Shown piece after piece: positions 35,477 through 45,327 of a DNA stretch of 64,000 nucleotides. Under the pieces are notes generated by a model. That model did no database searches and had not been told where the DNA came from. It worked only from the letters and a program-made list of their open reading frames with translations. The DNA is taken from NCBI RefSeq assembly GCF_024807035.1, contig NZ_JANUCQ010000001.1, positions 608,557-672,556 of the forward strand, written 5' to 3'. The translations under genes and the position numbers were made by a program. Position 1 is the stretch's first letter. Each line of letters begins with the position of its first letter. This DNA comes from Methanococcus voltae PS. Lineage in GTDB: Archaea > AGJL01 > Methanococci > Methanococcales > Methanococcaceae.

Positions 35477-36715
35477 TTATTTTTTCTTATTGTATCTGTA
35501 GCCAGAAGCCAATAAAGCTGCACCAACTGCACCAATATATTGAGAGTACTCTGGAACAACGATTTTTTTACCTAATATCTCTTCAAGAGCCATAACCATA
35601 CCTTTTAACAAGCTACTACCGCCTACTAAAATTAATGGCTCTCTAACGTCGACTTCCTGCAACTGTTGTTCGTAAATCTGTTCTGCAACAGAGTGTGCCG
35701 CAGCTGCTGCAACATCATTGGGTGTAGCACCTTCTGCTAGGCTAGTTACTAAGTCTTGAATACCGAAAACGATACAATAACTGTTCATCATAACGTTTCT
35801 CCAGTTTCCTTCAGCGGCCATATCCCCAAGCTCACCTATTTCAACGCTCAATCTTCTAGAGGTCATTTCAAAGAATCTACCACTCGCACCGGCACAAATA
35901 CCGCCCATTGTAAATCCATCGGGAATAGCATTGTTTAATGAAATAGCTTTGTTGTCCATACCGCCAATATCGATAACTGTAGCCTCTCCTTCTTGTTTTT
36001 TTGCTAAAAAGGCAGCACCTTTTGAGTTAACAGTTAATTCTTCCTGAATTAAGTCTGCATTAAAGTGCCTACCTAAATTATGTCTACCATATCCAGTTGT
36101 ACCAATTGTTTCGATGTCTTCCATTTTTAAATTTGCTTCTTTTAGAGCATTATCGAGAGCATCTTGGGCAGATTTAACAACGTCTTTTGTATAAACCCAG
36201 CCTGTACCTACAATCTCGTTATCTTTCATAATGATTGCTTTTGTAGTTGTAGAACCACTATCCAAACCTAAGCTGATACCTTCTTGCTTTTTCCTTGCAA
36301 GTAATGATTTCTTTTCTACGATTGTAACGAGTGCTTCCATTCTAGTAAGCAATTCCGGAGCTTTTGTCCTTTCAGTGAATGAATACATAACAACTGGTAA
36401 ATCCGTATGTTGTTGTATCAATCTTCTTACTTCGTTTCTTACTAATGCTCCTTCAGCACACCTAAAGCAGGTAGCAATAAAAACGGCTTCAGCATCTGTT
36501 TTTCCTTCGATTATTGACATTGCTCTTGCAAACATCAATTTTAAATTTGCTGACGCTACTTCAAAACCAAGATGTTTTTGAACTTCGTCAATATATTCAA
36601 GGTCCACTTCTGGAAATACTATTTCCCCGCCTACTAATTTAGCAGCCTTCTCAATTTCAGCCTGTACGCCACTATACTCAGCACCGCAGGTAAGTTCTGC
36701 AATTTTAACAGTCAC
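35477..36715 (-). CDS. Methanogenesis marker protein 15 (BadF/HgdC-like ATPase)
   Basis: This 412-residue protein is a member of the ASKHA ATPase superfamily related to activators of 2-hydroxyglutaryl-CoA dehydratase. Residues 1-140 are a methanogen-specific domain with two Cys ([10 protein letters not shown] and [12 protein letters not shown]). The ATPase part follows: [15 protein letters not shown] near residue 150, [12 protein letters not shown] near 245, [13 protein letters not shown] with a Cys that could bind an Fe-S cluster at the dimer interface, and [11 protein letters not shown]. Its relatives use ATP to drive low-potential electron transfer. It starts with GTG after GGTGATATT. In methanogens it has been linked by conservation to methyl-CoM reductase activation; that role is from the family. 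Confidence 0.88.
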   Translation of the reverse strand: MTVKIAELTCGAEYSGVQAEIEKAAKLVGGEIVFPEVDLEYIDEVQKHLGFEVASANLKLMFARAMSIIEGKTDAEAVFIATCFRCAEGALVRNEVRRLIQQHTDLPVVMYSFTERTKAPELLTRMEALVTIVEKKSLLARKKQEGISLGLDSGSTTTKAIIMKDNEIVGTGWVYTKDVVKSAQDALDNALKEANLKMEDIETIGTTGYGRHNLGRHFNADLIQEELTVNSKGAAFLAKKQEGEATVIDIGGMDNKAISLNNAIPDGFTMGGICAGASGRFFEMTSRRLSVEIGELGDMAAEGNWRNVMMNSYCIVFGIQDLVTSLAEGATPNDVAAAAAHSVAEQIYEQQLQEVDVREPLILVGGSSLLKGMVMALEEILGKKIVVPEYSQYIGAVGAALLASGYRYNKKK

Positions 36716-36891
36716 AATATCACCAAATACATAAATAATTACAAATTACGCTTAAATTTAATAATTTAATTTAAATAATTTAATCATATTCATATTACAT
36801 AATTATATCGATATATTCTATATGTTTATAATATATATTAAACCTTATACTTTAATTCCAATGTTTCATTAATTAGCCATTAATAATTAAT

Positions 36892-37242
36892 TTATAGCAA
36901 TTTTAAATCTTTGGTAATTTTGGAAATTTTTTCTTCTTTTTCTGGGCCAATACCTACAGCAGTAAGCGTTCCTGAAGCTATTTGGGTTCTTCCAGCATCC
37001 CTTATTAACCCAACTGGTAAACCTTCAATATTTGCATTTTTAAATACTTCTAAAAGCTCACTTTCAGAATTAACTTTTAAAACTACCTTTTTTTGCCCTT
37101 CGTTCATCCATTTTTTAACAATATCTGGACAAATTTTTTCAGCATGTAAAAAAGCTTGTATCGCAGCGTGGCTTGCCTGTGCTGCTATTTTACCTTTACC
37201 CATTTTTAAGTCGTTTCTAATAACAATTACTTGTTCAAACAT
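36892..37242 (-). CDS. pth2: Peptidyl-tRNA hydrolase, archaeal type
   Basis: Pth2 releases peptides from stalled peptidyl-tRNA. The 116-residue sequence begins [20 protein letters not shown], continues [10 protein letters not shown], and contains [19 protein letters not shown] with the conserved catalytic Asp region and ending in [23 protein letters not shown] sequence. Length and motifs are standard. The ribosome binding site is GAGGATGAA. It is transcribed in the same direction as marker 15, 176 bases upstream of it. Assignment is confident. Confidence 0.96.
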   Translation of the reverse strand: MFEQVIVIRNDLKMGKGKIAAQASHAAIQAFLHAEKICPDIVKKWMNEGQKKVVLKVNSESELLEVFKNANIEGLPVGLIRDAGRTQIASGTLTAVGIGPEKEEKISKITKDLKLL

Positions 37243-37522
37243 GTTTCATCCTCTATATTACTTATTTTCTTGTTTTATATGGTACTTTATTCATTATTAC
37301 GTTAAACATTATTACCTTATCCTGTTATTAATAATCTTTTTAAATGTATTTAATTTATATATTGAAATTTTCATAAATAATATTGTATTAATATATTTGA
37401 AATAAAATTAGCCCTCAAAACTAAAGGATATTAATTAAGGAATAATTAATAATTTACTACAATATATAGTATTTGGTAATAAAATCAAATAAATACGTCA
37501 AAAATATTTTTAAGGTGTGATT

Positions 37523-38695
37523 ATGAAAATTACTGACAGAGTCTATTATGTAGGCGTCGTAGATTGGAAAGCAAACCATTTTCACGGTTTTGACATACAA
37601 GGTACGAGCTACAACTCTTATTTAATACTCGATGATAAAAAAGTTATAATAGATGCAGTAAAAAAAGAATACTACCCCACATTTATAGAAAATATTGCTA
37701 AAATAATAAATCCTAAGAAAATTGATTATATTATAGTTAATCACGCGGAAATGGACCATAGTAGTAGTTTAGAGTATTTAGTTAAGGATACTGGCGCTAA
37801 AGTTGTATTAAATAAAGTTACAAAAGAATATTTGGATAAAATGTATGATACGACAGATTGGCACTTCATGGTTGTAGATTCTAATGAGACTTTGGATATA
37901 GGAGAAAGGACTTTAAAATTCATAAGAACGCCAATGTTGCATTGGACTGATAACATGGTTACCTACTCGAGTGATGGAATACTCTATTCAAATGACGCTT
38001 TTGGTCAACATTTAGCGACTTCAGAAAGGTTTGCCGACCAAATTGATGGTGGAGGTAGGTCATTCTACGAAGCTAAGGATTATTTTGCTTCTATTATTTT
38101 ACCATATCGTATGTTTGTAGGTTCAGTATTAGAAGAATTATCGCAATATGACATAAATTACATATGCCCCGCTCACGGTACGGTTTGGAGGGGCGATTTA
38201 ATCGATGATATAATCTACAAATATGCTCTTTGGAGTTCGGATGTCCCAAAAAATAAGGCAGTAATTTTATATGGTACTATGTACGAATCTACTGAAAAAA
38301 TAGCTTACGCACTCGCAGACGGATTGGTAAATGCAGGCGTGACCGTTAGGATATTAAATACTGAGTCCCCAGTAAATAAGATTATGAATGAGCTCATGGA
38401 TGCTCGTTATGTACTTATTGGTTCTCCAACGATGAATGCAAATATATATCCGCCAGTAAGGAATATATTATCTTGGTTAGAAGATTTAAAACCTATTGAT
38501 AAAGTAGGTGTCGCTTTTGGTTCTTATGGATGGGTAGAATGCGCAACTGGGCATATTTATGAAACCTTCAAAAAATTAAATTATAAAATTGTAGATGACG
38601 AATGTTTAAAAATACAATTTATTCCGTCAGTAGAAGAACTAAGGGAATGTCGTGAATTTGGAAGAAAATTGGGTAGTACTAACAATAAAAATTAA
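37523..38695 (+). CDS. fprA: FprA-type flavodiiron protein, probable F420H2 oxidase
   Basis: Residues about 1-250 are a metallo-beta-lactamase fold holding a diiron site: HAEMDHSSS at residues 74-82, a His in MLHWTDNM, the Asp of LYSNDAFGQH and HGTVW. Residues about 255-391 are a flavodoxin domain binding FMN (VILYGTMYESTEKIAYAL, then GSPTMNANIYPPV). In methanogens such proteins reduce O2 to water with coenzyme F420H2, protecting the cell from oxygen. GTG at 37517 is part of the ribosome binding site, so ATG at 37523 is the start. No rubredoxin gene is adjacent; a superoxide reductase cluster lies 9 kb further on. Confidence 0.92.
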   Translation: MKITDRVYYVGVVDWKANHFHGFDIQGTSYNSYLILDDKKVIIDAVKKEYYPTFIENIAKIINPKKIDYIIVNHAEMDHSSSLEYLVKDTGAKVVLNKVTKEYLDKMYDTTDWHFMVVDSNETLDIGERTLKFIRTPMLHWTDNMVTYSSDGILYSNDAFGQHLATSERFADQIDGGGRSFYEAKDYFASIILPYRMFVGSVLEELSQYDINYICPAHGTVWRGDLIDDIIYKYALWSSDVPKNKAVILYGTMYESTEKIAYALADGLVNAGVTVRILNTESPVNKIMNELMDARYVLIGSPTMNANIYPPVRNILSWLEDLKPIDKVGVAFGSYGWVECATGHIYETFKKLNYKIVDDECLKIQFIPSVEELRECREFGRKLGSTNNKN

Positions 38696-38842
38696 AATAA
38701 TATCTTAAAATAATTAATTTATAATACCTAATTTATAATACCTAATTTATAATTTTTTAATTAATCTTTAACAACTTTTTTTATAAAAACTTCTTACTTA
38801 TCAAATATGAATTAAATCTAAAATTTATAGGCGGGTAAGTTT

Positions 38843-39208
38843 ATGATATTGATATATTCAACGTTTCCTAGTTTAAATTCTGCTAAAAATGTTTCTGAAT
38901 TGTTACTTGAAAAAAAATTAATATACTGTGCTAATTTTTGGATGCATAACTCATTATATCTTGGTAAAACTTCTGAAAATTTGGATTATAATGAAAAAGT
39001 ATTAAAAGAGATGGAAGACGGAGAAAATAGAATTATAACAAGTTATGAAGTGGGCGTAATTTATAAGACCTCTCCGGAAAATTGGTCTGAGTTATGTGGT
39101 CTTTTTAGTGAGATTCATCCCTATAGTACTCCAATATTACTTAAAATAAATGTGGAAGATTTAAATTCAGAATTTGGAGAATGTTTGAAAAATCACGGTT
39201 TTAAGTAA
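38843..39208 (+). CDS. cutA: CutA-family divalent ion tolerance protein
   Basis: The 121-residue protein has the trimeric CutA1 fold: YSTFPSLNSAKNVSELLLEK near the start, LIYCANFWMHNSLYLGKT, and EIHPYSTPILLKI near the end, which matches the HPYEVP motif of the family. The loop between strands contains a short Glu/Asp/Asn-rich insertion. CutA proteins are linked to tolerance of copper and other divalent ions, with an uncertain mechanism. The ATG follows GGCGGGTAAGTTT. A copper ATPase gene follows 380 bases downstream with its own promoter, which supports the metal link. Confidence 0.85.
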   Translation: MILIYSTFPSLNSAKNVSELLLEKKLIYCANFWMHNSLYLGKTSENLDYNEKVLKEMEDGENRIITSYEVGVIYKTSPENWSELCGLFSEIHPYSTPILLKINVEDLNSEFGECLKNHGFK

Positions 39209-39390
39209 TAAGTAACAACTAATAATTACTAATTAATAAGTAGTAATTACGAATTAATACAAAAAATTTTTTATAATTCATCAAAATTTAACATTAAATA
39301 GATTTAGATGTAAAAAGACCTAATATCTGTTAAACCTAATATAACAATATAAAAATTAACTAATTTTTGAATATCAAATAGTATTATTTA

Positions 39391-39412
39391 TATAGTGATA
39401 CGTAACACTATA
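39391..39412. promoter_or_regulatory. Palindrome overlapping the copA TATA box, candidate metal operator
   Basis: The 22-base sequence TATAGTGATACGTAACACTATA is a palindrome with a single mismatched pair of positions (20 of 22 symmetric). Its left end overlaps the TATA-like TTTATATAG. A bound repressor here would block TBP, fitting metal-responsive control of the copper ATPase. The regulator is not identified. Confidence 0.6.
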
Positions 39413-39453
39413 TAATTATTAGAATATTTAAGCATACTTAAATTTAATATTCG

Positions 39454-39477
39454 TACCTGTGAATTTACGAGCAGGTA
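39454..39477 (+). promoter_or_regulatory. Inverted repeat TACCTG/CAGGTA in the copA leader
   Basis: A 6-base inverted repeat with a 12-base loop lies about 115 bases before the ATG, downstream of the presumed transcription start. It could form a weak hairpin in the leader RNA or be a second protein site. Confidence 0.3.
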
Positions 39478-39590
39478 AAATAATTTAATAAAACATAAAT
39501 AACCACACAATTAAATTTATAAATATATATTTTTAAAATAATATCATGTTATGTTCAATAACAGATTCATAGGTGTATTTTGGGATTATT

Positions 39591-42503
39591 ATGAAAATAG
39601 AGTTACAAATATTTGGAATGCACTGTAGTAGTTGTGCATCAAATATCGAAAACAATGTTTTAAAGCTTAATGGGGTAAATTCTATAGCTATTAACCCAGT
39701 TACTGAAATAGGGGTTATAGACTATAATGAAAATATTGTCGATTTAGATGCTATACTAGATAAAGTCGCAGAGTTGGATTTTGAATACGAAATTGTAAAT
39801 ATGGATATTGATAATTTAAATGTAGAAAATAGCAATAAAAATATTGACAATGACAATGACAATAATAAATTATCGACGGAATATGGGGATAAATCAGACT
39901 TGGAAAATACTGGTAATGATAACAACGGCGTACAAAATAGGGGAAAAATTGCAATTGTTAACAATACCAAAAAGATATCCTTGTTAATTTCGGGTATGCA
40001 CTGTAGTATGTGCGCATCAAATATCGAAAAAAATGTTTTAAAAATTGACGGGGTTAAATATATATCGATTAACCCAGTTACCGAAATTGCAAGAATTGAA
40101 TATGACCCAAAAATTGCAAATTTAGACAATATAACAAAAGTTATTGAAGAATTAGGTTTTGGAGTCAAAATATCCGAAGAAGATATGCCTGATAATTTAT
40201 TAAAAACTAATAATGTTGAAAATAAAGAGAATAAGGAAAATAACGAAAATGAATATTCAAATAAACTTAAAAAATTAAAAAAATCAACCGAATCTAAAAA
40301 TTTCGCTGAAAATACTTCTGAAAACCCGGAATTTTCAGATAATTTAGATATTGCAATAATTTCTAAAAATGAAGATGGTTCAAGAACTTACAAGTCAAAA
40401 TTACCAAAACCACCTAAAAGTAAAAAGGAGCTTGAATTAGAGCATAAGAGACTTCAAATTTGGGTAGGGGTGGCATTCTCATTAATTCTTATAATTTTAA
40501 GTATGGTATCGATGGATGCTACTACAAAGAATTTTGCATTATTGATATTGTCTTTATTCCCGATGTACTATGTAGCTTTACCGATAATTCAAAATGGTTA
40601 CACTGCAATAAAGCATAAATACTTAAATATGAATGTAATGTATACCTTAGGTATTTTGGCGTCCTTTTTAGCGTCAGTTTTTGCAACATTTGGTGTTTTG
40701 TCACCAGATTTCATAGTTTACTCTACACCGGTTATGTTAGCAACATTATTAACACTCGGTAAATATCTTGAGGGTAAAGCTAAAGGTAAAACTTCGAAGG
40801 CAATTAAGGAACTAATGAGTTTACAAGTTAAATACGCGGTTATCGTAGAAATTGAAAACGGTGTAGAAAAATACTCTAAAGTGCCTGTGGAAAGAATAAA
40901 AAAAGGAGATGTTGTACTAGTTAAATCAGGTGAAAAAATACCTGTCGATGGTACGGTTTACAATGGAAGTAGTTACGTTGATGAATCTTCAATAACTGGG
41001 GAGCCAATACCGAATGCAAAACATATTGGGGATAGTGTTATTGGTGGTACCATTAATCAAGAAGGCGTTTTACAGATAACTGCTCAAAAAATTGGTAAAG
41101 ATTCACTACTTGCACAGATAATCGAAGTAGTTAGACAAGCACAAGCAACCAAACCAAATTTCCAAAGTATAGCAGATAGGTTGGTTAACTATTTCATACC
41201 TGCTGTATTTTTATTGGCGGTTTTATTCTCTGGTTACTGGTATTTGGGCGGTTACGGGTTATTAATATCTGCATCAATATTCATATCAGTAATTGTTATC
41301 GCTTGCCCGTGCGCTTTAGGTATTGCGATTCCTACAGCTGTTACAGTAGGTTTGGGTCGTGCTGCAAATTTAGGTATACTTATAAAGGATACTGAAGTAT
41401 TTGAATTATCAAATAACATCAATGCAGTAATATTCGATAAAACAGGTACTTTAACAGAAGGTAAACCGTCAGTAACGGATTATATAACTGATTTACATGA
41501 TGAGAAGTTTGCAAGTTACGTAGTTTCAATGGAATCCAACTCTAGCCACCCTTTGGGTAATGCAATTGTTGAATATTTTAAAGATAACTATGAATCTGAA
41601 ATGACTGAACAAATGATTAAAAAAGTTTCAGATTATCAAACAATCGTTGGAAGAGGGGTTGAAGGAAAAATAACCGATGAAGGTATCGTTAAAAGTTTAC
41701 TGATTGGTAATAAATCATTAATGGATGAAAATAATGTACCCATTCCTGAAAAATACCTTGAAAAATTAAACGAATATCAAGAAAATGCTCAATCTATAGT
41801 ATTATTGGCAGTGGATAAAGAAATTAAAGGTTTATTGGCAATAGCTGATAAATTAAAACCAAATGCAAAATTAACAATTTCTAATTTGATAAACATTGGT
41901 ATTAGTCCATACATGGTTACAGGAGATAATAGAAAAACCGCCTCAGTAATTGGTAATCAACTAGGAATTCCAGAAGAAAATATATTTTCTGAAATTTTAC
42001 CAAATGAGAAATCTGAAATTGTGTTAAAAATAAGGGAAAAATTAAATAAAGGAGTAAAGTATACCACTACTCCAAAAACTTGTATTTTACAAGATATTCC
42101 AAATGATAAAATTGAAAGAAATATTTCAAACCACAAATTAAAGAGAGTTTTATTTGTTGGTGACGGAATAAACGACGCTCCGGCTCTTTCAGTTTCAGAT
42201 ATTGGAGTAGCTATGGGTTCAGGTACTGATATCGCCATAGAAAGTGGTGACGTAGTTTTAATGAATGAAGATATTAATTCAGTTTATAAATTCATTAAAT
42301 TAAGCAGAAGAATATATTTGCAAATTAAAATAAATTTATTCTGGGCAATTGCGTACAACTCGATATTAATACCAATTGCAGGTGGGTTATTACTACCATT
42401 CGGTATTATGTTTAGGCCAGAATATGCAGCATTTGCAATGACACTGAGCTCTTTATCTGTTGTAGGATTTACCTTAATGCTTAGAAACTACAATCCAAAA
42501 TAA
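39591..42503 (+). CDS. copA: Copper-transporting P1B-type ATPase with two HMA domains
   Basis: The enzyme exports Cu+ across the membrane using ATP. Two N-terminal metal-binding domains have GMHCSSCASNIE near residue 12 and GMHCSMCASNIE near 138. Asn/Asp/Lys-rich linkers separate them and follow the second. The P-type core has eight expected membrane segments, the phosphatase loop SSITGEP, the CPC metal site VIACPCALGIA, the phosphorylation site FDKTGTLTEG, the SSHPLG motif of P1B ATPases, and VGDGINDAPALS. ATG at 39591 follows GGGATT; the frame extends to 39573. The nucleotide-binding domain also holds an insert near residues 815-845. Ion preference is from CPC and CxxC sites. Confidence 0.93.
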   Translation: MKIELQIFGMHCSSCASNIENNVLKLNGVNSIAINPVTEIGVIDYNENIVDLDAILDKVAELDFEYEIVNMDIDNLNVENSNKNIDNDNDNNKLSTEYGDKSDLENTGNDNNGVQNRGKIAIVNNTKKISLLISGMHCSMCASNIEKNVLKIDGVKYISINPVTEIARIEYDPKIANLDNITKVIEELGFGVKISEEDMPDNLLKTNNVENKENKENNENEYSNKLKKLKKSTESKNFAENTSENPEFSDNLDIAIISKNEDGSRTYKSKLPKPPKSKKELELEHKRLQIWVGVAFSLILIILSMVSMDATTKNFALLILSLFPMYYVALPIIQNGYTAIKHKYLNMNVMYTLGILASFLASVFATFGVLSPDFIVYSTPVMLATLLTLGKYLEGKAKGKTSKAIKELMSLQVKYAVIVEIENGVEKYSKVPVERIKKGDVVLVKSGEKIPVDGTVYNGSSYVDESSITGEPIPNAKHIGDSVIGGTINQEGVLQITAQKIGKDSLLAQIIEVVRQAQATKPNFQSIADRLVNYFIPAVFLLAVLFSGYWYLGGYGLLISASIFISVIVIACPCALGIAIPTAVTVGLGRAANLGILIKDTEVFELSNNINAVIFDKTGTLTEGKPSVTDYITDLHDEKFASYVVSMESNSSHPLGNAIVEYFKDNYESEMTEQMIKKVSDYQTIVGRGVEGKITDEGIVKSLLIGNKSLMDENNVPIPEKYLEKLNEYQENAQSIVLLAVDKEIKGLLAIADKLKPNAKLTISNLINIGISPYMVTGDNRKTASVIGNQLGIPEENIFSEILPNEKSEIVLKIREKLNKGVKYTTTPKTCILQDIPNDKIERNISNHKLKRVLFVGDGINDAPALSVSDIGVAMGSGTDIAIESGDVVLMNEDINSVYKFIKLSRRIYLQIKINLFWAIAYNSILIPIAGGLLLPFGIMFRPEYAAFAMTLSSLSVVGFTLMLRNYNPK

Positions 42504-42585
42504 ATAAAAAATAAAATATTATAATAGATAAAATATTATAATAAAATAAAGTTATTAAATTAAAAAAATAAAATATGATGGAAAA

Positions 42586-43011
42586 TTAATGTTGTTCTAC
42601 CCAATAACTTCCATCTTTTGCAAATTCTTTTTTCCATATTGGCACTTCTTCTTTAAGCTTATCTATCAAGAATTCACATGCTAAAAAAGCTTCTTTTCTA
42701 TGTGATGCACCAACTACGATTAAAACGATATTTTCGCCCACCTTTAACGTACCTATCCTATGTATCATTGTCACGTCAATTATTTTAAACTGTTCCATAG
42801 CTTTATTGGCTAGTTCTTCTAACTTTTTAGTTGCCATAGGTATATAACCTTCAAAATCTAATTTGTCGACTTCTTTTTCATCGCCGTCTTTATAACCTAC
42901 ATTCCTAACAACGCCAATAAAATTTACGAGTCCTCCTATCTCAGGGTGCTTTTCAAGCATTTTTTTAACTTCTAAATCCGTATTAAAATTTTCTTCAGAA
43001 ACTCTTATCAT
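42586..43011 (-). CDS. moaE: Molybdopterin synthase large subunit
   Basis: MoaE converts precursor Z (cPMP) to molybdopterin with sulfur from MoaD. The 141-residue sequence contains GGLVNFIGVVRNVGY near residue 27, IGTLKVGENIVLIVVGASHR near 88, EAFLACEFLIDKLKEEVPIWKKEF split across the catalytic Lys region, and DGSYW at the end. The start is ATG after GTGATAATTT. No moaD gene lies next to it. It supplies the pterin that MoeA (4885) loads with metal. Convergent with the copper ATPase gene. Confidence 0.94.
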   Translation of the reverse strand: MIRVSEENFNTDLEVKKMLEKHPEIGGLVNFIGVVRNVGYKDGDEKEVDKLDFEGYIPMATKKLEELANKAMEQFKIIDVTMIHRIGTLKVGENIVLIVVGASHRKEAFLACEFLIDKLKEEVPIWKKEFAKDGSYWVEQH

Positions 43012-43307
43012 AAATTATCACGATTTTATCGATTCATACATTATATAGATTCTATTAATTTAATTTATTATCTAATCTATTTCATACTTTATTAATTAAC
43101 ATTTATTAAATTATCTTTTTAATTTCTATTATCTTATTTTATTTAATTTTTATTTAAATACCTATATAATCTAGTAGTTATATATTATAAAATAAATATA
43201 TTACATAAATTCCATAGATTACTAAATAAACTATCAATTCGTAAAATACCATAAATAAAATTTGCAATGTCTAAAAATCTAAGCGTTTAAAAGTTGAAGG
43301 TGAAAAT

Positions 43308-43853
43308 TTGAGCGGATACGAATATTTTGAAACTATGGCCGACATAGGTATTACATCTTACGGAGAAACCCTTGAAAAAGCTTTTGAAAACGCAGGTAGG
43401 GGATTATTTAACATTATGGTTGATATTGATAAAATCGATAATAAAAATGCACTGGGCAAATTTCAAATAGCTTCTGACGATTTACTAAGTTTATTGTACG
43501 ATTACCTAACGGAATTGTTAATACTACACGATTCAGAATTTTTATTATTATCAAACTTTAAAATAAATATTGAATCAGTCGTAGAAGAGCAAGACGAGGA
43601 TAATAATGACGAGTCAGATACTATCGAAAATTCAAACGATGTAATGAATGTAACTAATATGGTCAATATGGATAATAAGGACAGTAATGAAAAATTTAAA
43701 GAATATTATACTTTAGATTGCTATTATTTTGGTGAAGAATACGATAAAGCCAAACATGAGGCAAAAGAGGAAGTTAAGGCAATAACATATCATAAAATGA
43801 ATATTTCAAATAACGAAGGAGAATTTAAAATAAATTTTATAGTTGACTTATAA
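43308..43853 (+). CDS. Archease
   Basis: Archease activates the tRNA ligase RtcB and acts as a chaperone-like partner in tRNA splicing. The protein starts GYEYFETMADIGITSYGETL, with the metal-binding Asp of ADIGI, then ENAGRGLFNIMVDI and DLLSLLYDYLTELLILHD. The C-terminal part has VKAITYHKMNI and FKINFIVDL. At 181 residues it is about 40 longer than usual because of an Asp/Asn-rich insertion near residues 95-130. The start is TTG after GAAGGTGAAAA. RtcB is not in the window. Assignment is firm. Confidence 0.9.
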   Translation: MSGYEYFETMADIGITSYGETLEKAFENAGRGLFNIMVDIDKIDNKNALGKFQIASDDLLSLLYDYLTELLILHDSEFLLLSNFKINIESVVEEQDEDNNDESDTIENSNDVMNVTNMVNMDNKDSNEKFKEYYTLDCYYFGEEYDKAKHEAKEEVKAITYHKMNISNNEGEFKINFIVDL

Positions 43854-43916
43854 TAAAATTTATTTTACACTTATTTTTTTATAATTTACAAGTTTACAAG
43901 TAAACCTTAAAATTAT

Positions 43917-45173
43917 CTAATTTTCAAATTCTGTATTCATATAATACTTAGCTAAACCTGCTTTTGAAGTTTCTTTATACCCGCATTTTAAATCTTCACC
44001 CGTTTCTTTCATCGTTACGATAACTTGGTCTAAACTAACCCTATGGCGTCCATCAGTAAATAATGTAAAGTTTGCAGAGTCCAAAGCCCGTACTGAAGCC
44101 ACAGCGTTTCTTTCAATACAAGGTATCTGTACATATCCGCCTACGGGGTCACAAGTCATGCCCAAATGATGTTCAAGAGCCATTTCGGCAGCATATTCAA
44201 TTTGTTGGTTTGTACCTCCAAGTATGTATGACGCCATAGCTGCAGCCATGGCACAAGCCGTCCCAACTTCACCTTGACACCCAACTTCGGCACCAGAAAT
44301 GGACGCATTCTCTTTAACCAAATTTCCAACTAAGCCCGCAATAGCAAGAGCTTTCAAAATTTCATCTTCGCTAAGGCTATATTCTTCCTCTAAAACCTTT
44401 AATAGAGCAGGAACTATCCCTGAAGACCCGCAAGTAGGTGCTGTAACAATTACACCACCGTCGGCATTTTCTTCAGCAACTGCCAAAGCATAAGCATATA
44501 GCTTTCCATTCGTTGAAAAACGTGTTTTTCTCATTCTAGCTTGTTTATATATTCTTTTTGCTTTACGTGGTAATTTTAAAGGTCCAGGTAATACCCCAGA
44601 CTTATGCAATCCATTTTCAATGGATTTTTGCATAACTTCCCATATACCGCTCAAATAATCCCATATATCGCTTTCTTCAAAATCTTCTACGTATTGCCAT
44701 AATTCTTTCCCATTTTCATCACACCACGATAATATGTCTTCCATTTTATCAAAAGGATATACAGGTCTTTTATATGGTTTAAAATCTTTCTTTCCAGTCA
44801 TTTCCGAGTCTTTTACAATTGTTCCCCCGCCAATTGAATAGTAAATTTCTTCAGCAACTATATTGGGTTTTTTATCTGCAGTTGTAACGATTGCCTTAAT
44901 TTTTAAGGCGTTTGTATGATATTTTTTTACTATTTCGGGTTTCCAAAAGATATTTACTGTTTTAGGCTCTAAAGTATACCTTATAATTTTATCTGTCAAG
45001 TGTCCTTTCCCTGTAGATGCTAAACTTCCATATAATTCTACATCATAATAATCGACGTCTATGTTAGTTTGAATTAAATAGTTTTTGAACTCATTGGCTG
45101 CTTTTTGGGGTCCCATTGTATGGCTACTTGAAGGTCCGTGACCTATTTTAAACAATTCTTTTAAAGAATCCAT
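43917..45173 (-). CDS. sdaA: L-serine dehydratase, iron-sulfur dependent, single chain
   Basis: The enzyme deaminates L-serine to pyruvate and ammonia with a [4Fe-4S] cluster. The beta part comes first (FKIGHGPSSSHTMGP near residue 10, GSLASTGKGHLTD) and the alpha part second (TAPTCGSSGIVPALL near 255, GCQGEVGTACAMAAAMASY, TCDPVGGYVQIPCIERNA), with the cluster Cys residues in these three segments. Both are fused in one chain, as in bacterial SdaA. The frame extends to ATG 45191, but GGTGATAAA precedes ATG at 45173. It is rarely central in methanogens, so its role may be serine catabolism or supply of pyruvate. Confidence 0.9.
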   Translation of the reverse strand: MDSLKELFKIGHGPSSSHTMGPQKAANEFKNYLIQTNIDVDYYDVELYGSLASTGKGHLTDKIIRYTLEPKTVNIFWKPEIVKKYHTNALKIKAIVTTADKKPNIVAEEIYYSIGGGTIVKDSEMTGKKDFKPYKRPVYPFDKMEDILSWCDENGKELWQYVEDFEESDIWDYLSGIWEVMQKSIENGLHKSGVLPGPLKLPRKAKRIYKQARMRKTRFSTNGKLYAYALAVAEENADGGVIVTAPTCGSSGIVPALLKVLEEEYSLSEDEILKALAIAGLVGNLVKENASISGAEVGCQGEVGTACAMAAAMASYILGGTNQQIEYAAEMALEHHLGMTCDPVGGYVQIPCIERNAVASVRALDSANFTLFTDGRHRVSLDQVIVTMKETGEDLKCGYKETSKAGLAKYYMNTEFEN

Positions 45174-45327
45174 TTTATCACCTTTAACCATTATTAAATT
45201 ACTAGAATTTTAAAATATCACATTATATATGGTATTATTGATACCCACTTTAAAAACATTATAAATATTTAAAATTTAAGATTTAAGATTTAAAGTTTAA
45301 GATTTAAAAAATTAGAATTGAATTAGT

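Larger units (their letters stand above)
39209..39590. other. Intergenic region and leader of the copper ATPase gene
   Basis: The region begins with repeated TAATAA/ACTAAT stretches. It contains the palindrome over the TATA box at 39391-39412 and, in the leader, a hairpin-like inverted repeat TACCTG/CAGGTA at 39454-39477. There is no sign of a small chaperone gene. Confidence 0.5.

Noticed and set aside
36911..37405. 164-residue frame opposite pth2
   Set aside because: It spans the pth2 gene in reverse and runs into the intergenic region; no ribosome binding site or family match.
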